Translations under genes and position numbers: made by a program | Notes under the pieces: generated by a model | The model's database searches: none | What the model was told of the DNA's origin: nothing | Seen by the model: the letters and a program-made list of their open reading frames with translations, nothing else | From: Methanoculleus formosensis | GTDB taxonomy: Archaea > Halobacteriota > Methanomicrobia > Methanomicrobiales > Methanoculleaceae | NCBI RefSeq assembly: GCF_025384765.1 | Contig: NZ_VHLL01000008.1 | Coordinates: 1-64,000 of the forward strand | Direction of reading: 5' to 3' | DNA: 64,000 nucleotides | Shown: piece after piece, positions 8,093-17,510 of the stretch | How the letters are laid out: each line of letters opens with the position of its first letter | How positions within the stretch are numbered: position 1 is the stretch's first letter

Positions 8093-9172
8093 ATGATTGG
8101 AGTGATACTCGGCACGCGGCCGGAGATCATCAAGATGTCCCCCGTCATCAGGGAGTGCGAACGCAGAGGTATTGACTACTTCATCCTTCATACCGGGCAG
8201 CACTACTCCTACGAGATGGACCGGCTCTTCTTCGAGCAGCTCGAACTCCCCGAACCGGACTACAGCCTCGATGTGGGCTCCGGCACCCATGCCGGCCAGA
8301 CGGCGAAGATCATGACCGGCGTCGAGGACGTCCTCGTAAAGGAGTCGCCCGACGTCGTCCTGGTGCAGGGAGATACAAACACCGTCATGGCCGGGGCTCT
8401 CGCGGCATCAAAGCTCCACATGAAGGTGGGGCATGTCGAGGCGGGGCTCCGGAGTTTCAACCGCTGGATGCCCGAAGAGATCAACCGGGTGCTCACCGAC
8501 CACATCTCGGATTACCTCTTCGCCCCGACGGAGAGCGCGAGAGCGAACCTCCTCCATGAGGGGGTCGCCGAGCAGAAGATCTGCGTGACCGGCAACACTG
8601 TCGTCGATGCGGTATACCAGAACCTCGGCATAGCGCAGAAGAAGAGCAACGTCTTGAAAGAACTCGATCTCGAACCCCAGGCATACTTCCTCGTCACCGC
8701 TCACCGGCAGGAGAACGTGGACAACCGTACACGGCTCAAAGAGATCTTAAAAGGGCTTGAGGGAGTGCAGAGGGAGTTCTCCCTCCCGGTCGTCTTCCCC
8801 GTCCACCCGCGGACTGAGAAACGGATCAAGGAACTCGGCATCGGCGTCGACGGGCTGAACCTCACCAAACCCTTAGGGTTCCTGGAGTTCCTGCACTTGG
8901 AGTCGCAGGCAAAACTCGTACTGACCGATTCCGGCGGCGTCCAGGAAGAAACCTGCGTTCTCGGCGTCCCCTGCGCCACGATGCGTTACGACACGGAACG
9001 GCCCGAGACGCTGGATGTCGGATCGAACGTCCTGGTCGGTGCCGACTCAAGAAAGATACTCGAAGCGGTTCGTTCGATAGAAACCTGGAAATCCGGGTGG
9101 AAGAACCCCTACGGCGATGGAATCGCTGGAAAAATGATTGTTATGGTATGTGCCGCCGCGAGGCCGCAATGA
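8093..9172 (+). CDS. wecB: UDP-N-acetylglucosamine 2-epimerase (non-hydrolysing)
   Basis: A 359-residue GT-B fold epimerase converting UDP-GlcNAc to UDP-ManNAc in the cytoplasm. Diagnostic motifs are GTRPEIIKMSPV (residues 5-16), HTGQHYS, VQGDTNT near residue 90, VEAGLRS with PEEINR, TAHRQENV near 202 and DSGGVQEE near 282. A strong Shine-Dalgarno sequence (gaggagatg) precedes the ATG. The wecC start follows 19 bp after the stop, so the two enzymes make UDP-ManNAc and then UDP-ManNAcA. Confidence 0.93.
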   Translation: MIGVILGTRPEIIKMSPVIRECERRGIDYFILHTGQHYSYEMDRLFFEQLELPEPDYSLDVGSGTHAGQTAKIMTGVEDVLVKESPDVVLVQGDTNTVMAGALAASKLHMKVGHVEAGLRSFNRWMPEEINRVLTDHISDYLFAPTESARANLLHEGVAEQKICVTGNTVVDAVYQNLGIAQKKSNVLKELDLEPQAYFLVTAHRQENVDNRTRLKEILKGLEGVQREFSLPVVFPVHPRTEKRIKELGIGVDGLNLTKPLGFLEFLHLESQAKLVLTDSGGVQEETCVLGVPCATMRYDTERPETLDVGSNVLVGADSRKILEAVRSIETWKSGWKNPYGDGIAGKMIVMVCAAARPQ

Positions 9173-9191
9173 CTGTCCGAGGAGAATACGC

Positions 9192-10565
9192 ATGAAGATC
9201 TGTGTACTGGGATTAGGATACATAGGATTACCGACTGCACTGTTGTTTGCGGCCCACGGAGCGGATGTCGTAGGCGTCGATGTGAACCAGAGCGTGGTGG
9301 ATTGCCTGAACCGTGGGAGCCTGCCGTTTGAGGAGCCGGGGCTCGGCGACCTCTACAGCGAGGCCAAAAGCCGATTCTCTGTCAGCACCGAACCTGAGGC
9401 CGCGGACGCCTTCCTGATTGCCGTGCCGACACCCCTCGACCCGGCAACGAAAGTCTCCAACCTCACCTATGTCAAGAGCGCCGCCGGCATGATCGCCCCC
9501 CACCTCCACAGGGGGAACCTGGTCATCCTCGAATCGACCGTTCCTCCCGGGACCAGCGAACGGGTCGTCATCCCGAGGCTCGAGAAGAGCGGCGTTGCCG
9601 TGGGAGACTTCCTCTACGCCCACTGCCCCGAGCGGGCGATACCGGGGCGGACCCTCTCCGAGATGACGGGCAACAGCCGCATCATCGGCGGCTACGATCG
9701 GGAATCCACCGATCAGGCGACCGCGATCTACCAAACCTTCGTCCGCGGGCAGATCTACCGGACCGACACGAAGACTGCGGAGTTCGTTAAACTGATGGAG
9801 AACACCTGCCGCGACGTGAATATCGCGCTCGCAAACGAGTTCGCTCAGCTCGCGGAGGAGTGCGAGGTCAACGTCTGGGAGGCGATCACCCTCGCAAACA
9901 AGCATCCCCGGGTCACCGTCCTCAACCCTGGCCCGGGCGTCGGAGGGCACTGCATCGCCATCGATCCCTGGTTCCTGACCGAGAACTCGACACGGTGCAG
10001 GATGGTCTCCACCGCACGGGAGATCAACGACTCCATGCCGAACTACGTGCTGCGTATCGCACGCGGCCTGCTCGCCGGCATCAGAGACCCGACGATCAGC
10101 ATCCTCGGCGTCGCCTACAAGGGCAACGTCGCCGACACACGGGAGAGCCCGGCGTTCAAGTTCATCCAGCTCGCCGAGAACGAGGGGTATGCCGTCCGGT
10201 GCCACGACCCGTATGCGACGAAGTTCACGCACCCTCTCATGGACCTCCCGGAAGCGACCGCAGGGAGCGACTGTGTCGTCGTCCTCACCGATCACGACTG
10301 CTTCCGCAGACTCGACCCGGCAACGCTCCAGGTGAGGACGAAGTTCGTCATAGATGCCCGCAACATCCTCGACCACGGGAAGTGGGCCGACCAGGGTTTC
10401 GGTGTCCGTGTGCTGGGCGACGGAACACCTGTGCAGCAGACGGTTCCGGGAGAGATCGCTGCCTCGGCGAGGCTGTACCCGGCAGACGCCGCGCGGCCGA
10501 TCGCATCCCCACCCCCGTCGTCGATATCCTTGCTCTCGCCAAACGGGCGGGAGGGCTTCCTTTAG
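9192..10565 (+). CDS. wecC: UDP-N-acetyl-D-mannosamine dehydrogenase
   Basis: A 457-residue UDP-sugar dehydrogenase. The N-terminus has a Rossmann NAD-binding motif (LGLGYIGLPTA). The catalytic Cys254 sits in GVGGHCIAIDPWF, and a third domain carries GVAYKGNVADTRESPA. It oxidises the product of the preceding wecB to UDP-ManNAcA. Relatives acting on other UDP-sugars cannot be excluded by eye, but the wecB neighbour supports this choice. The ATG at 9192 follows a GAGGAG-type ribosome-binding site. An upstream in-frame ATG at 9138 overlaps wecB and is less likely. The C-terminal 30 or so residues are Ser/Pro-rich and variable. Confidence 0.9.
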   Translation: MKICVLGLGYIGLPTALLFAAHGADVVGVDVNQSVVDCLNRGSLPFEEPGLGDLYSEAKSRFSVSTEPEAADAFLIAVPTPLDPATKVSNLTYVKSAAGMIAPHLHRGNLVILESTVPPGTSERVVIPRLEKSGVAVGDFLYAHCPERAIPGRTLSEMTGNSRIIGGYDRESTDQATAIYQTFVRGQIYRTDTKTAEFVKLMENTCRDVNIALANEFAQLAEECEVNVWEAITLANKHPRVTVLNPGPGVGGHCIAIDPWFLTENSTRCRMVSTAREINDSMPNYVLRIARGLLAGIRDPTISILGVAYKGNVADTRESPAFKFIQLAENEGYAVRCHDPYATKFTHPLMDLPEATAGSDCVVVLTDHDCFRRLDPATLQVRTKFVIDARNILDHGKWADQGFGVRVLGDGTPVQQTVPGEIAASARLYPADAARPIASPPPSSISLLSPNGREGFL

Positions 10566-10637
10566 CCCTCCCGTGCATGGTTTCAGAGGCCGGGGATCGC
10601 CCGGGAGCGCTCCCATTCAGATACCACGAGGAACTGC

Positions 10638-11846
10638 ATGAAACAGGTATGCATCGTATCACAGCATTTTCCGCCGGAGAGATCGGGAAACGCGTCACGC
10701 ATCTACGACACCGCCGCGCACCTTGCTAAACTGGGTATCGGCGTGACCGTGCTTGCACCGCACCCCACGTTCCCCACCGGTTCGTTCCCCCGCACCTGGA
10801 AGCGTTCGGACGTGCAGGAGGTCGACGGAATCCGGGTTGTCCGCCTCTGGACATGGCAGCCGGGCTCCGGTGATCCGGGATTTTCAAGTCGGATGGCCTA
10901 CTACCTCTCCTTCCCCATCCACGCCGCGCTCTGGCTCCTCTTCACCCGGAGCCGGTTCGACGCGATCATGACATCGGCACCGCCGCTCTTCACCGGGATC
11001 CCGGGATACGTCCTGAAGCGGACGTCACGGGTGAAGTGGATCCTCGACATCCGCGATCTCTGGATCGATGCGTCGATAGGCCTCGGTTTCCTCAGGGAAG
11101 GGAGCCTCTACGAGAAGCTGAGCCGGAGGTTCGAGCAGGCGTGCCTCTCCCGGGCGGACCTCGTCGGGGTCACGACAGAAGAACTCGGGCGGAGGATCTC
11201 GTCGCGTTACCGGGTTACGGCCCCCATGGAACTGATGCCGAACGGCGTCAACACCGACTTCTTCTACCCTGCGAGCGACGGGAAGAAGCGGCAGATCATT
11301 TACGCCGGCAACGTCGGGCACGCCCAGGATCTCGACAAGGTGGCTCTTGCCGTCAAGTCGATGAACGGCACCTACAACCTGAAGTTCGTCATCGTCGGCG
11401 ACGGCGACACACGGGAGAGCCTTGAGGGGTTGGTGAAGGCGGAGAGCCTGACCGACTCCATCATCTTCACGGGCACCCTCCCGCGCGAGGAGATCCCGCG
11501 GCTCCTCTCCGAATCGCTCCTTGGGGTGGCGCCCTTGAAGAGGCTCGCGAACCTCGAGTACGCCGCCCCCACCAAGGCCTACGAGTACATGGCCTGCGGG
11601 ATACCCTTCGTCGGTTGCGGAAACGGTGAGATCGCCCATCTCGCGAAGGAATCGGGCGCGGGGGTGATCGCTGAGAACACGCCGGAGGCGATCGCCGCGA
11701 CGATCTCGACGCTCCTCGACGACCCGGAGAAGATGGAGGAGATGGGCCGCCGGGGGCGGGAGTACGTCGCAAAGCACTACGACCGGCGATCGGTCGCCCT
11801 GAAACTGAAGCACTACATCGAGAGGATGGTATGGACGGGTGTGTGA
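10638..11846 (+). CDS. GT4 family glycosyltransferase (WbuB-like)
   Basis: A 402-residue GT-B fold glycosyltransferase. The N-terminal half starts with CIVSQHFPPERSGNASR, typical of the WbuB-like GT4 group. The C-terminal half has the nucleotide-sugar binding features IIYAGNVGHAQDL and EYMACGIPFVGCG near residue 317. It probably transfers a sugar, perhaps ManNAcA or another UDP-activated residue, to a lipid-linked glycan on the cytoplasmic face. The gene has a GAGGAA ribosome-binding site and overlaps the next gene by 16 bp, showing tight coupling. Confidence 0.88.
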   Translation: MKQVCIVSQHFPPERSGNASRIYDTAAHLAKLGIGVTVLAPHPTFPTGSFPRTWKRSDVQEVDGIRVVRLWTWQPGSGDPGFSSRMAYYLSFPIHAALWLLFTRSRFDAIMTSAPPLFTGIPGYVLKRTSRVKWILDIRDLWIDASIGLGFLREGSLYEKLSRRFEQACLSRADLVGVTTEELGRRISSRYRVTAPMELMPNGVNTDFFYPASDGKKRQIIYAGNVGHAQDLDKVALAVKSMNGTYNLKFVIVGDGDTRESLEGLVKAESLTDSIIFTGTLPREEIPRLLSESLLGVAPLKRLANLEYAAPTKAYEYMACGIPFVGCGNGEIAHLAKESGAGVIAENTPEAIAATISTLLDDPEKMEEMGRRGREYVAKHYDRRSVALKLKHYIERMVWTGV

Positions 11847-13021
11847 GAGCGCTCCTCTCCCGGGTTACCGGGGAGGTCCGGGACCTCGCCGTCGTCGACG
11901 GCGAGACTGCGTACATCCGCGACCCGGTCTTTGGGATCATCCGGAACCGCGTTCATGCCGAGGTCACAAAAGCGATGCTCCGCCAGGGAGGCGACCCGCT
12001 CGTGGGCCCGCTCCTCGACTATGCAATAGGGTGCCAGAACCCGGACGGGTCCTGGAACGAGGTTCACGTCAACTACAACGAGCCTTCGGCTCTGAGCACC
12101 GCTTTTGTCGGCGACGCGCTCCTGGAGGCGGCGGAGCGGCATCCACACGAAGAGGCGCTCCAAAAGGCCCGGGACTACGTCCTCGCCGCCGAGAGGAGCC
12201 ACGGGTGCTTCCTGAAGTCCCGGGGGTACACCGCCGACCACCTGAACGTCGACGCCTCCTGCGGGGCGTTCCTCGCCCGGTACGCGGAACGCTACGGCGA
12301 CGAGATTGCCCGTTCGGCCGCGCTCCGGGCGGCAGAGAACGTCGTTCGCCACCAGCGCCCCGACGGCGTCTACCCTTACGCGGTCGATAAAGGGTCCTAC
12401 CCGTATCTCTTCGACCTCCCCTGCGTCCACTACCAGGGGGTGACGATCTACTACCTCGCAAAGGCAAACGACGTCCTGTGCAACGACCGGATCGGTGAGA
12501 GCATCGCGAAGGGCGTGCAGTGGCTCGCGGCCGCCCAGCGCCCCGACGGGCGGTTCGACTGGTCGAAGAGCGGCCTCTCCTTCGCCTACTACCTCTCGGG
12601 GGCGTACGCGTTTGCCCTGGCCTCGTTCGTCTACGCCGCACGGACTGACGGGCGATACCGGGAGAACGCCGACCTCTGCCTCGCACGGCTCGAAGGATAC
12701 GTGCAGGGGCTCGCCCCCCGGTGGGAGCCCGCCCCCTGGATCGGTCTCGCCCCGTCCGTCGCCACGGCGGCGAAGGTGGCGTCGCTCGGGGACTACCCCC
12801 TGCGGCACCGGACGTTCCGGTTCGGCTACGGCGTCTACCGCGAGATCGCCCGCCGGCGGTACGGCACGACCGCAGAGACGCGGTCGTTTCAGGTGCTCTG
12901 CCGCCTGCTCGGGATTCGGACGTCGACCGTGGAGCCGTCGAACAACTTCCCCGATCTCTTCATGACCTCAGAGGTGCTCGACTGTCTCAGCCAGTCGGGA
13001 GTATGGGAGAATCACGCATGA
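11831..13021 (+). CDS. alpha/alpha-toroid (prenyltransferase/squalene cyclase-like) protein
   Basis: A 396-residue soluble protein with repeated helical units. It carries QW-like repeats such as CQNPDGSW (near residue 58), HQRPDGVYPY (near 174) and AQRPDGRFDW (near 237), which are hallmarks of alpha/alpha toroids of the terpenoid-cyclase superfamily. I cannot identify a catalytic DxDD or similar motif, so the enzymatic role is open. A polysaccharide lyase or hydrolase-like role, or a structural role, are possibilities. It overlaps the GT4 gene by 16 bp and the next oxidoreductase by 4 bp (ATGA), so it works in the glycan pathway by context. Confidence 0.7.
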   Translation: MDGCVRALLSRVTGEVRDLAVVDGETAYIRDPVFGIIRNRVHAEVTKAMLRQGGDPLVGPLLDYAIGCQNPDGSWNEVHVNYNEPSALSTAFVGDALLEAAERHPHEEALQKARDYVLAAERSHGCFLKSRGYTADHLNVDASCGAFLARYAERYGDEIARSAALRAAENVVRHQRPDGVYPYAVDKGSYPYLFDLPCVHYQGVTIYYLAKANDVLCNDRIGESIAKGVQWLAAAQRPDGRFDWSKSGLSFAYYLSGAYAFALASFVYAARTDGRYRENADLCLARLEGYVQGLAPRWEPAPWIGLAPSVATAAKVASLGDYPLRHRTFRFGYGVYREIARRRYGTTAETRSFQVLCRLLGIRTSTVEPSNNFPDLFMTSEVLDCLSQSGVWENHA

Positions 13022-15165
13022 AACAGGTATTGCTCGATCTACAGTCAGGGTCCATTCAGGTGGAGAACGTCCCCGTTCCCGCCGTAACGAGGGGGGTCGT
13101 CGTCGAGAACGCCTACTCCCTCATCAGCGCCGGCACCGAGTCGTCGCTGATCAACCTCGCAGGGCAGTCGCTCGTCGGCAAGGCAAAGGCACGCCCCGAC
13201 GACGTGAGGAAAGTCATCCAGAAGGTCGGGACGGACGGCCTCCTCCCGGCCTACCAACAGGCGATGAGCCGCCTCGAAAGACCCGAGCCGCTCGGCTACA
13301 GCTCCGCAGGGACGGTGGTGACGACCGGTTCCGACGAGTTTGAGGTCGGCGACCGCGTCGCCTGCGCCGGAGCCGGGTATGCGGTGCATGCCGAGTACGT
13401 CGCGGTCCCGAAGAACCTCTGCGTCAGGATCCCCGACGGTGTCGGCTTTAAGGAGGCGGCGTTCACGACTGTCGGAGCGATCGCGATGCACGGGGTCAGG
13501 AACGCGAACGTCACGGTGGGCGAGAACGTTGCGGTGATCGGGCTCGGGCTGATCGGGCTTCTCACCGTCCAGATCCTCAAAGCCGCGGGGTGCCGGGTGA
13601 TCGGGATCGATATCGATCCCGAGAAGCTCGCGCTCGCCAGGGACCTCGGCGCTGACGTCGCCTCGAACTACGATGGCCTCTTCGAGAGGGTGCGGGCGTT
13701 ATCGCCGTTCGGTGCTGACGCGGTCGTCATCACCGCGGCCACCCGGTCGAGCGCACCCATCGAGGCCGCCGGCCGCCTGGTCCGGAGCCAGGGCAGGGTC
13801 GTGGTCGTCGGGAATGTCGGCATGGATGTGCCCCGTGACGTCTTCTACGAGAAAGAGGCGGAGGTCGTCGTCTCCCGCTCCTACGGCCCCGGCCGCTACG
13901 ACCGAAACTACGAGGAGCGGGGGATCGACTACCCGATCTATGTCCGGTGGACGGAGAAGAGGAACATGGAGGCGTTCCTCGAACTGGTGCGCCAGAAGAA
14001 GATCGATCTCGACCGCCTGATCACCCACACGTTCCCGCTCGACGAGGCGCCGGGGGCCTACGACCTCATCAACACCGGAAAGGAACGGTTCATCGGGGTT
14101 CTCCTGCAGTATAGCCCGAACGGTTCGGGCGCATCCGGCACCGTCGTCCGTCTCAAAGAGCCGGGCGCACAGGCCCGGAGGGTTCCGGCCCCGGCGAGGA
14201 CGCTCGGGTGCATCGGCGCCGGGGTCCACGCCCAGAGCGCCCTCTACCCGCACCTCGCCGGCCTCCCGGTGAACCTCGGGGGGCTTGCGACCGCTACGGG
14301 ACTCTCGGCGCAGACGGTCGCGAAGAAGTACGGCTTTTCCTACTGCACCACCGACTACAAGAGGATCCTCGACGACCCCGATATCGACGCGGTGATGATC
14401 GCGACGAGGAACGATCTCCACGCACCGATGGCGATCGAGGCGCTGCGTGCCGGAAAAGATGTCTTCGTGGAAAAGCCGCTTGCGACCGATATCGACAGCC
14501 TTCGCCGGATCGTCGAGGCGAGAGACGAGTCCGGGCGACGGGTGATGGTCGGGTTCAACCGCCGCCACTCCCCGCTCGCCGTGAAGATGAAGGGGTTCTT
14601 CGCAAACCGGGCGACCCCCGCCGTCCTGCACTACCGGGTCAACGCCGGGCAGATCCCGCCCGAACACTGGGTGCACGACGACGAGCAGGGCGGCGGGATG
14701 CTGATATCGGAGTGCTGCCACTTCATCGACTTCATGCAGTACATCACCGGGGCACGGCCGGTCCAGGTGGTCGCCCGGGCGATCGAGCCGACCGGGACGC
14801 TCCAGAAGTACGACAACTTCCAGGCGACCCTGACGTTCGATGACGGGTCGCTCGGCACCGTCACCTACACGACACTCGGCGACCGCTCGTATCCCAAAGA
14901 GACGGTCGAGGTCTTCGCCGGCAACGCGGTCGGGAGGATCACCGACTTCCGTGACCTCGAACTCCGGCGGGACGGGAAGGCTTCAAGGGAGAGGCGGTGG
15001 CTCACCCAGGAGAAGGGGTTTGCCGAGGAACTCCTGGCGTTCGTGAAGGGCGAGGAGCCGGACTTTGTTGCAAGCGTCGCGACGACCATCGCAACGTTTG
15101 CGGCATGGGAGTCGATCGATACCGGGGCGGCGCAGGAGATCGATATCGGGCGGGTCGGGTTGTGA
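13018..15165 (+). CDS. bi-domain oxidoreductase (zinc-type ADH + Gfo/Idh/MocA)
   Basis: A 715-residue fusion. Residues about 1-365 are a medium-chain dehydrogenase with GYSSAGTVV, VGDRVACAGAGYAVHAEY and the NAD-binding AVIGLGLIGLLTVQ. Residues about 395-715 are a Gfo/Idh/MocA oxidoreductase with GCIGAGVHAQSALYP and EKPLATD. Such fusions are common in bacterial and archaeal polysaccharide clusters and probably act on nucleotide-linked or glycosyl sugars. The start at 13018 overlaps the toroid stop (ATGA). A longer in-frame extension upstream is read-through of the toroid gene. The exact substrate is unknown. It is the last gene before the repeat array. Confidence 0.87.
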   Translation: MKQVLLDLQSGSIQVENVPVPAVTRGVVVENAYSLISAGTESSLINLAGQSLVGKAKARPDDVRKVIQKVGTDGLLPAYQQAMSRLERPEPLGYSSAGTVVTTGSDEFEVGDRVACAGAGYAVHAEYVAVPKNLCVRIPDGVGFKEAAFTTVGAIAMHGVRNANVTVGENVAVIGLGLIGLLTVQILKAAGCRVIGIDIDPEKLALARDLGADVASNYDGLFERVRALSPFGADAVVITAATRSSAPIEAAGRLVRSQGRVVVVGNVGMDVPRDVFYEKEAEVVVSRSYGPGRYDRNYEERGIDYPIYVRWTEKRNMEAFLELVRQKKIDLDRLITHTFPLDEAPGAYDLINTGKERFIGVLLQYSPNGSGASGTVVRLKEPGAQARRVPAPARTLGCIGAGVHAQSALYPHLAGLPVNLGGLATATGLSAQTVAKKYGFSYCTTDYKRILDDPDIDAVMIATRNDLHAPMAIEALRAGKDVFVEKPLATDIDSLRRIVEARDESGRRVMVGFNRRHSPLAVKMKGFFANRATPAVLHYRVNAGQIPPEHWVHDDEQGGGMLISECCHFIDFMQYITGARPVQVVARAIEPTGTLQKYDNFQATLTFDDGSLGTVTYTTLGDRSYPKETVEVFAGNAVGRITDFRDLELRRDGKASRERRWLTQEKGFAEELLAFVKGEEPDFVASVATTIATFAAWESIDTGAAQEIDIGRVGL

Positions 15166-15212
15166 TGCGATTTTAGTGGCGAGAGCGGGTTTTTGCACCC
15201 GCCACAGCGAGA

Positions 15213-15787
15213 GCAGTGCGTGGTGATATCGTCATCGCGGGGCGGGGGAAGTATCCGCCCTCCCCTGTCTCTACCGTGTAAGACTTTCCTGTAGCCCCCA
15301 CCCCGCCCGGCTCGCGGCGCTCCTCCCCCGCCCGTGGGGGGCGGGGGCAGTGCCCGGGCGTTGCCGGGGGAAAGCCGTGCCCCGGAAGCGAGCCGAAAAC
15401 CCGTTCTTCTCCAGAGCCTCCCCATGCAGTGGACCGTGGGGGTGTCGCCACGGGGGAGGGCGCCTCTACCCTGTACCCGAACATCTGTAACCCCCACCCC
15501 GCCCGGCCTTCGGCCTCCTCCCCCGCCCACGAGGGGCGGGGGCAGTCATGGCGATAGCCGGTGGAAAACCGTGCAATGTTTTTTCCAGAGTCTCCCCGTG
15601 CAGTGGACCGTGGAGATATCGCCATGGGGGGTGGGGCCGACGGGGAGGGGGCGTGCTCCCTCCCCTGTCTCTACCCTGTACGTGACCATCTGTAGCACAC
15701 CCGAGGGGGCGGAGGCAATGTTACAGCCACCGGAAAGCCGTATCCCCGGGAGCGAGCCGGGACGCCGTTCATCTCCAGAGTCTCCCC
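15213..15787. repeat. three degenerate ~175-210 bp GC-rich tandem repeat units
   Basis: Three units lie head to tail at about 15213-15423, 15424-15597 and 15598-15787. Each starts near gcagtggaccgtgg or a variant, carries ctctaccctgta and acatctgta type segments in the middle, and ends with ccagagtctcccc. Units one and two contain the same perfect 9-bp inverted repeat, CCCCCGCCC/GGGCGGGGG (15325-15347 and 15520-15542). No reading frame is conserved between units. The array fills the gap between the oxidoreductase and the convergent radical SAM gene. Confidence 0.75.
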
Positions 15788-15919
15788 ACACCCGCAGGTG
15801 GTGAAATCCCGGCACAACGCTCCACGAACGGTTTCTCATGCTCCGCTCCTTCAAAACATCGCACCCACAAAAAAACGCCCGGGAGACCCAGGCACTGGAC
15901 GAAGGACCCGCAATCGATT

Positions 15920-15926
15920 AAAAAAA
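15920..15926 (-). terminator. oligo-T terminator of the radical SAM gene
   Basis: Read leftward, seven T residues follow 4 nt after the radical SAM stop codon. A second T run lies near 15868-15876. Archaeal transcription often ends at such oligo-T tracts. Confidence 0.5.
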
Positions 15927-15930
15927 GCGT

Positions 15931-17142
15931 TTACGGGGACGAGAGCCGGGAGTTCCGGGCATACGCCAGCTGCTCGCGGATCCGCTCCGGGATCGTGCGG
16001 GTCTCCTGCGCCATGACGGCCTCATGCCACTCCTCCCGGCACGAGCAGTCCAGGCCCTCGAACTCCGCCGTATCGAAGTGGGAGTTGTAGCGCTGGATGG
16101 CTTCGGTGATCCCGGCATCGCACTTCCCGCAGTTCCGGGCCCAGTCGAGCGACTCGACCGAGTAGTTCCAGGGGCTGACGTAGACGTGAGCGCGGTCCCC
16201 GAACCGCTCCCGGCACTGCTGCAGGAGTTCGACGATCGTCCAGAGCCACGGCGGTCGGTAGAGGCCGTTCTTCCAGAGTTCGTGCACGACGGTGTTCTTC
16301 TCGACCGTCGTCACCTCGAGGTCGACGTAGTCGATCCCGCGGGAGACGCAGTAAGAGATGGTCTGCAGGATATCCTCTATCGCTTCTCCCTCGGCGAGGA
16401 ACGGCGGTTTGACCAGGAGGAGCGGCTTCGTCAGCACGCCCATTCCCCGCATCCTCGAATGGAAGACGTCGAAGTTGTTCGCCGAGAACCCCTTGTTGAT
16501 GCAGAGGTTCATCACCTGGGTGTTTGCCGACTCGAACCCGAACGCCACCTCGAGCTGCCGCCCGTTCAGGGCTTTCTTCATCTTTGCCACGTGCTCGTCG
16601 GGCGAGTAATCGATCCTCGACTCAACGACCACCTTCCTGATGTTTTTGTAGCCATCGATGTATGAGCAGATCTTCTCGATGGCGGCGACCGGCATCTCCC
16701 GTTCGTTGAAGATGTTGCCGTCGTTGTATATCGAGACGATCGGGTAATCCCCGAGATCGACGGCGTCCATCACGTGCTCGAACTGCGCGATGTACTCGTC
16801 CGCCGAGACCTCCCTGCCCCGGGAGGTTGCGCAGTAGAACCCGCACATGGTGCACCCTCCCGTCTTCTCGACCCACTCGCACCCCGTGGAGCGGAGAAAG
16901 ATGATCAGCCGTCTGATGGGCTGATCGTCGAGATGCCCGATCCGCTCCTCCCACCCGATGGGAACCGTGAAATCAAGGTTTTCCGGGGCGCTTCCATTCC
17001 GTTTGCGCAGCCCGCCGGCCAGTGTCCGGATCTCGTTTAAGATATCGCTCTCCGATGAGTGACCTATGAAGGTCTCTGCGCTGCTACTGCTATCAGGTAC
17101 GGCCCTGTCTAGAATTATAATCCCCCCCTTCCGGGAATGCAT
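15931..17142 (-). CDS. radical SAM protein, RaSEA/Elp3-like
   Basis: About 403 residues. The cluster-binding segment reads STGCEWVEKTGGCTMCGFY (C-x8-C-x2-C), which resembles the archaeosine-synthesis radical SAM family (RaSEA, Elp3-like). Other landmarks are VSIYNDGNIFNE, VVVESRIDY and EVAFGFESANTQ, typical of Elp3-like folds. RaSEA works with ArcS to form archaeosine at position 15 of tRNA. No ArcS is nearby, and the gene sits in a glycan region, so a paralogous role is possible. The ATG at 17142 is the only ATG before the cluster motif. A GTG lies 9 bp upstream. A TATA box is visible at 17214-17225. Confidence 0.7.
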   Translation of the reverse strand: MHSRKGGIIILDRAVPDSSSSAETFIGHSSESDILNEIRTLAGGLRKRNGSAPENLDFTVPIGWEERIGHLDDQPIRRLIIFLRSTGCEWVEKTGGCTMCGFYCATSRGREVSADEYIAQFEHVMDAVDLGDYPIVSIYNDGNIFNEREMPVAAIEKICSYIDGYKNIRKVVVESRIDYSPDEHVAKMKKALNGRQLEVAFGFESANTQVMNLCINKGFSANNFDVFHSRMRGMGVLTKPLLLVKPPFLAEGEAIEDILQTISYCVSRGIDYVDLEVTTVEKNTVVHELWKNGLYRPPWLWTIVELLQQCRERFGDRAHVYVSPWNYSVESLDWARNCGKCDAGITEAIQRYNSHFDTAEFEGLDCSCREEWHEAVMAQETRTIPERIREQLAYARNSRLSSP

Positions 17143-17213
17143 CCTCGGCACGAGGATACACGTCCCGGCGACTGTCGCCTTATCTTACCAAGACATACCC
17201 CTCATAGGGCTTC

Positions 17214-17225
17214 GCATATTTATAG
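17214..17225 (-). promoter_or_regulatory. TATA box of the radical SAM gene
   Basis: Read leftward, CTATAAATATGC is a good TATA element. Transcription would start near 17190, giving a leader of about 50 nt. A hairpin-capable inverted repeat (ATTCCCTG/CAGGGAAT, 17270-17295) lies upstream, between the two divergent genes. Confidence 0.55.
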
Positions 17226-17410
17226 TTTGTTCAATGCGGGAGATTAGCGGGTCATGTTTCCCAAAAGATATTCCCTGACAGGAAATCCAGGGAATCGGGC
17301 AGCCTGTAGAGAAGAGCCGGATCCCGATGACCGCCGCCTGCCCCCCGGAGGCCGATCCGTCTGCCCACAAAACCCTGATGCCCAATGGGAGAGATGACAG
17401 GATGCCAATT

Positions 17411-17420
17411 CTTATATACG
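17411..17420 (+). promoter_or_regulatory. TATA box of the first CapK-like gene
   Basis: The sequence cttatatacg fits an archaeal TATA box. Transcription would start near 17440, about 70 nt before the GTG start at 17511. Confidence 0.5.
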
Positions 17421-17510
17421 TTGTTTGAGGGTATACTCTCCCGATGCACCGGCGGACAGCCACCCGGGTGGACCCCCGGAGAGCAGCCGGCGAGATCCCG
17501 GTGAAGGCCG

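Noticed and set aside
12721-13017. Extended N-terminus for the bi-domain oxidoreductase
   Set aside because: The extension runs inside the toroid gene in another frame. The ATG at 13018 overlaps the toroid stop and starts the conserved domain.
15213-15787. CRISPR array
   Set aside because: Units are too long, there are no short identical repeats with unique spacers, and no cas genes are nearby.
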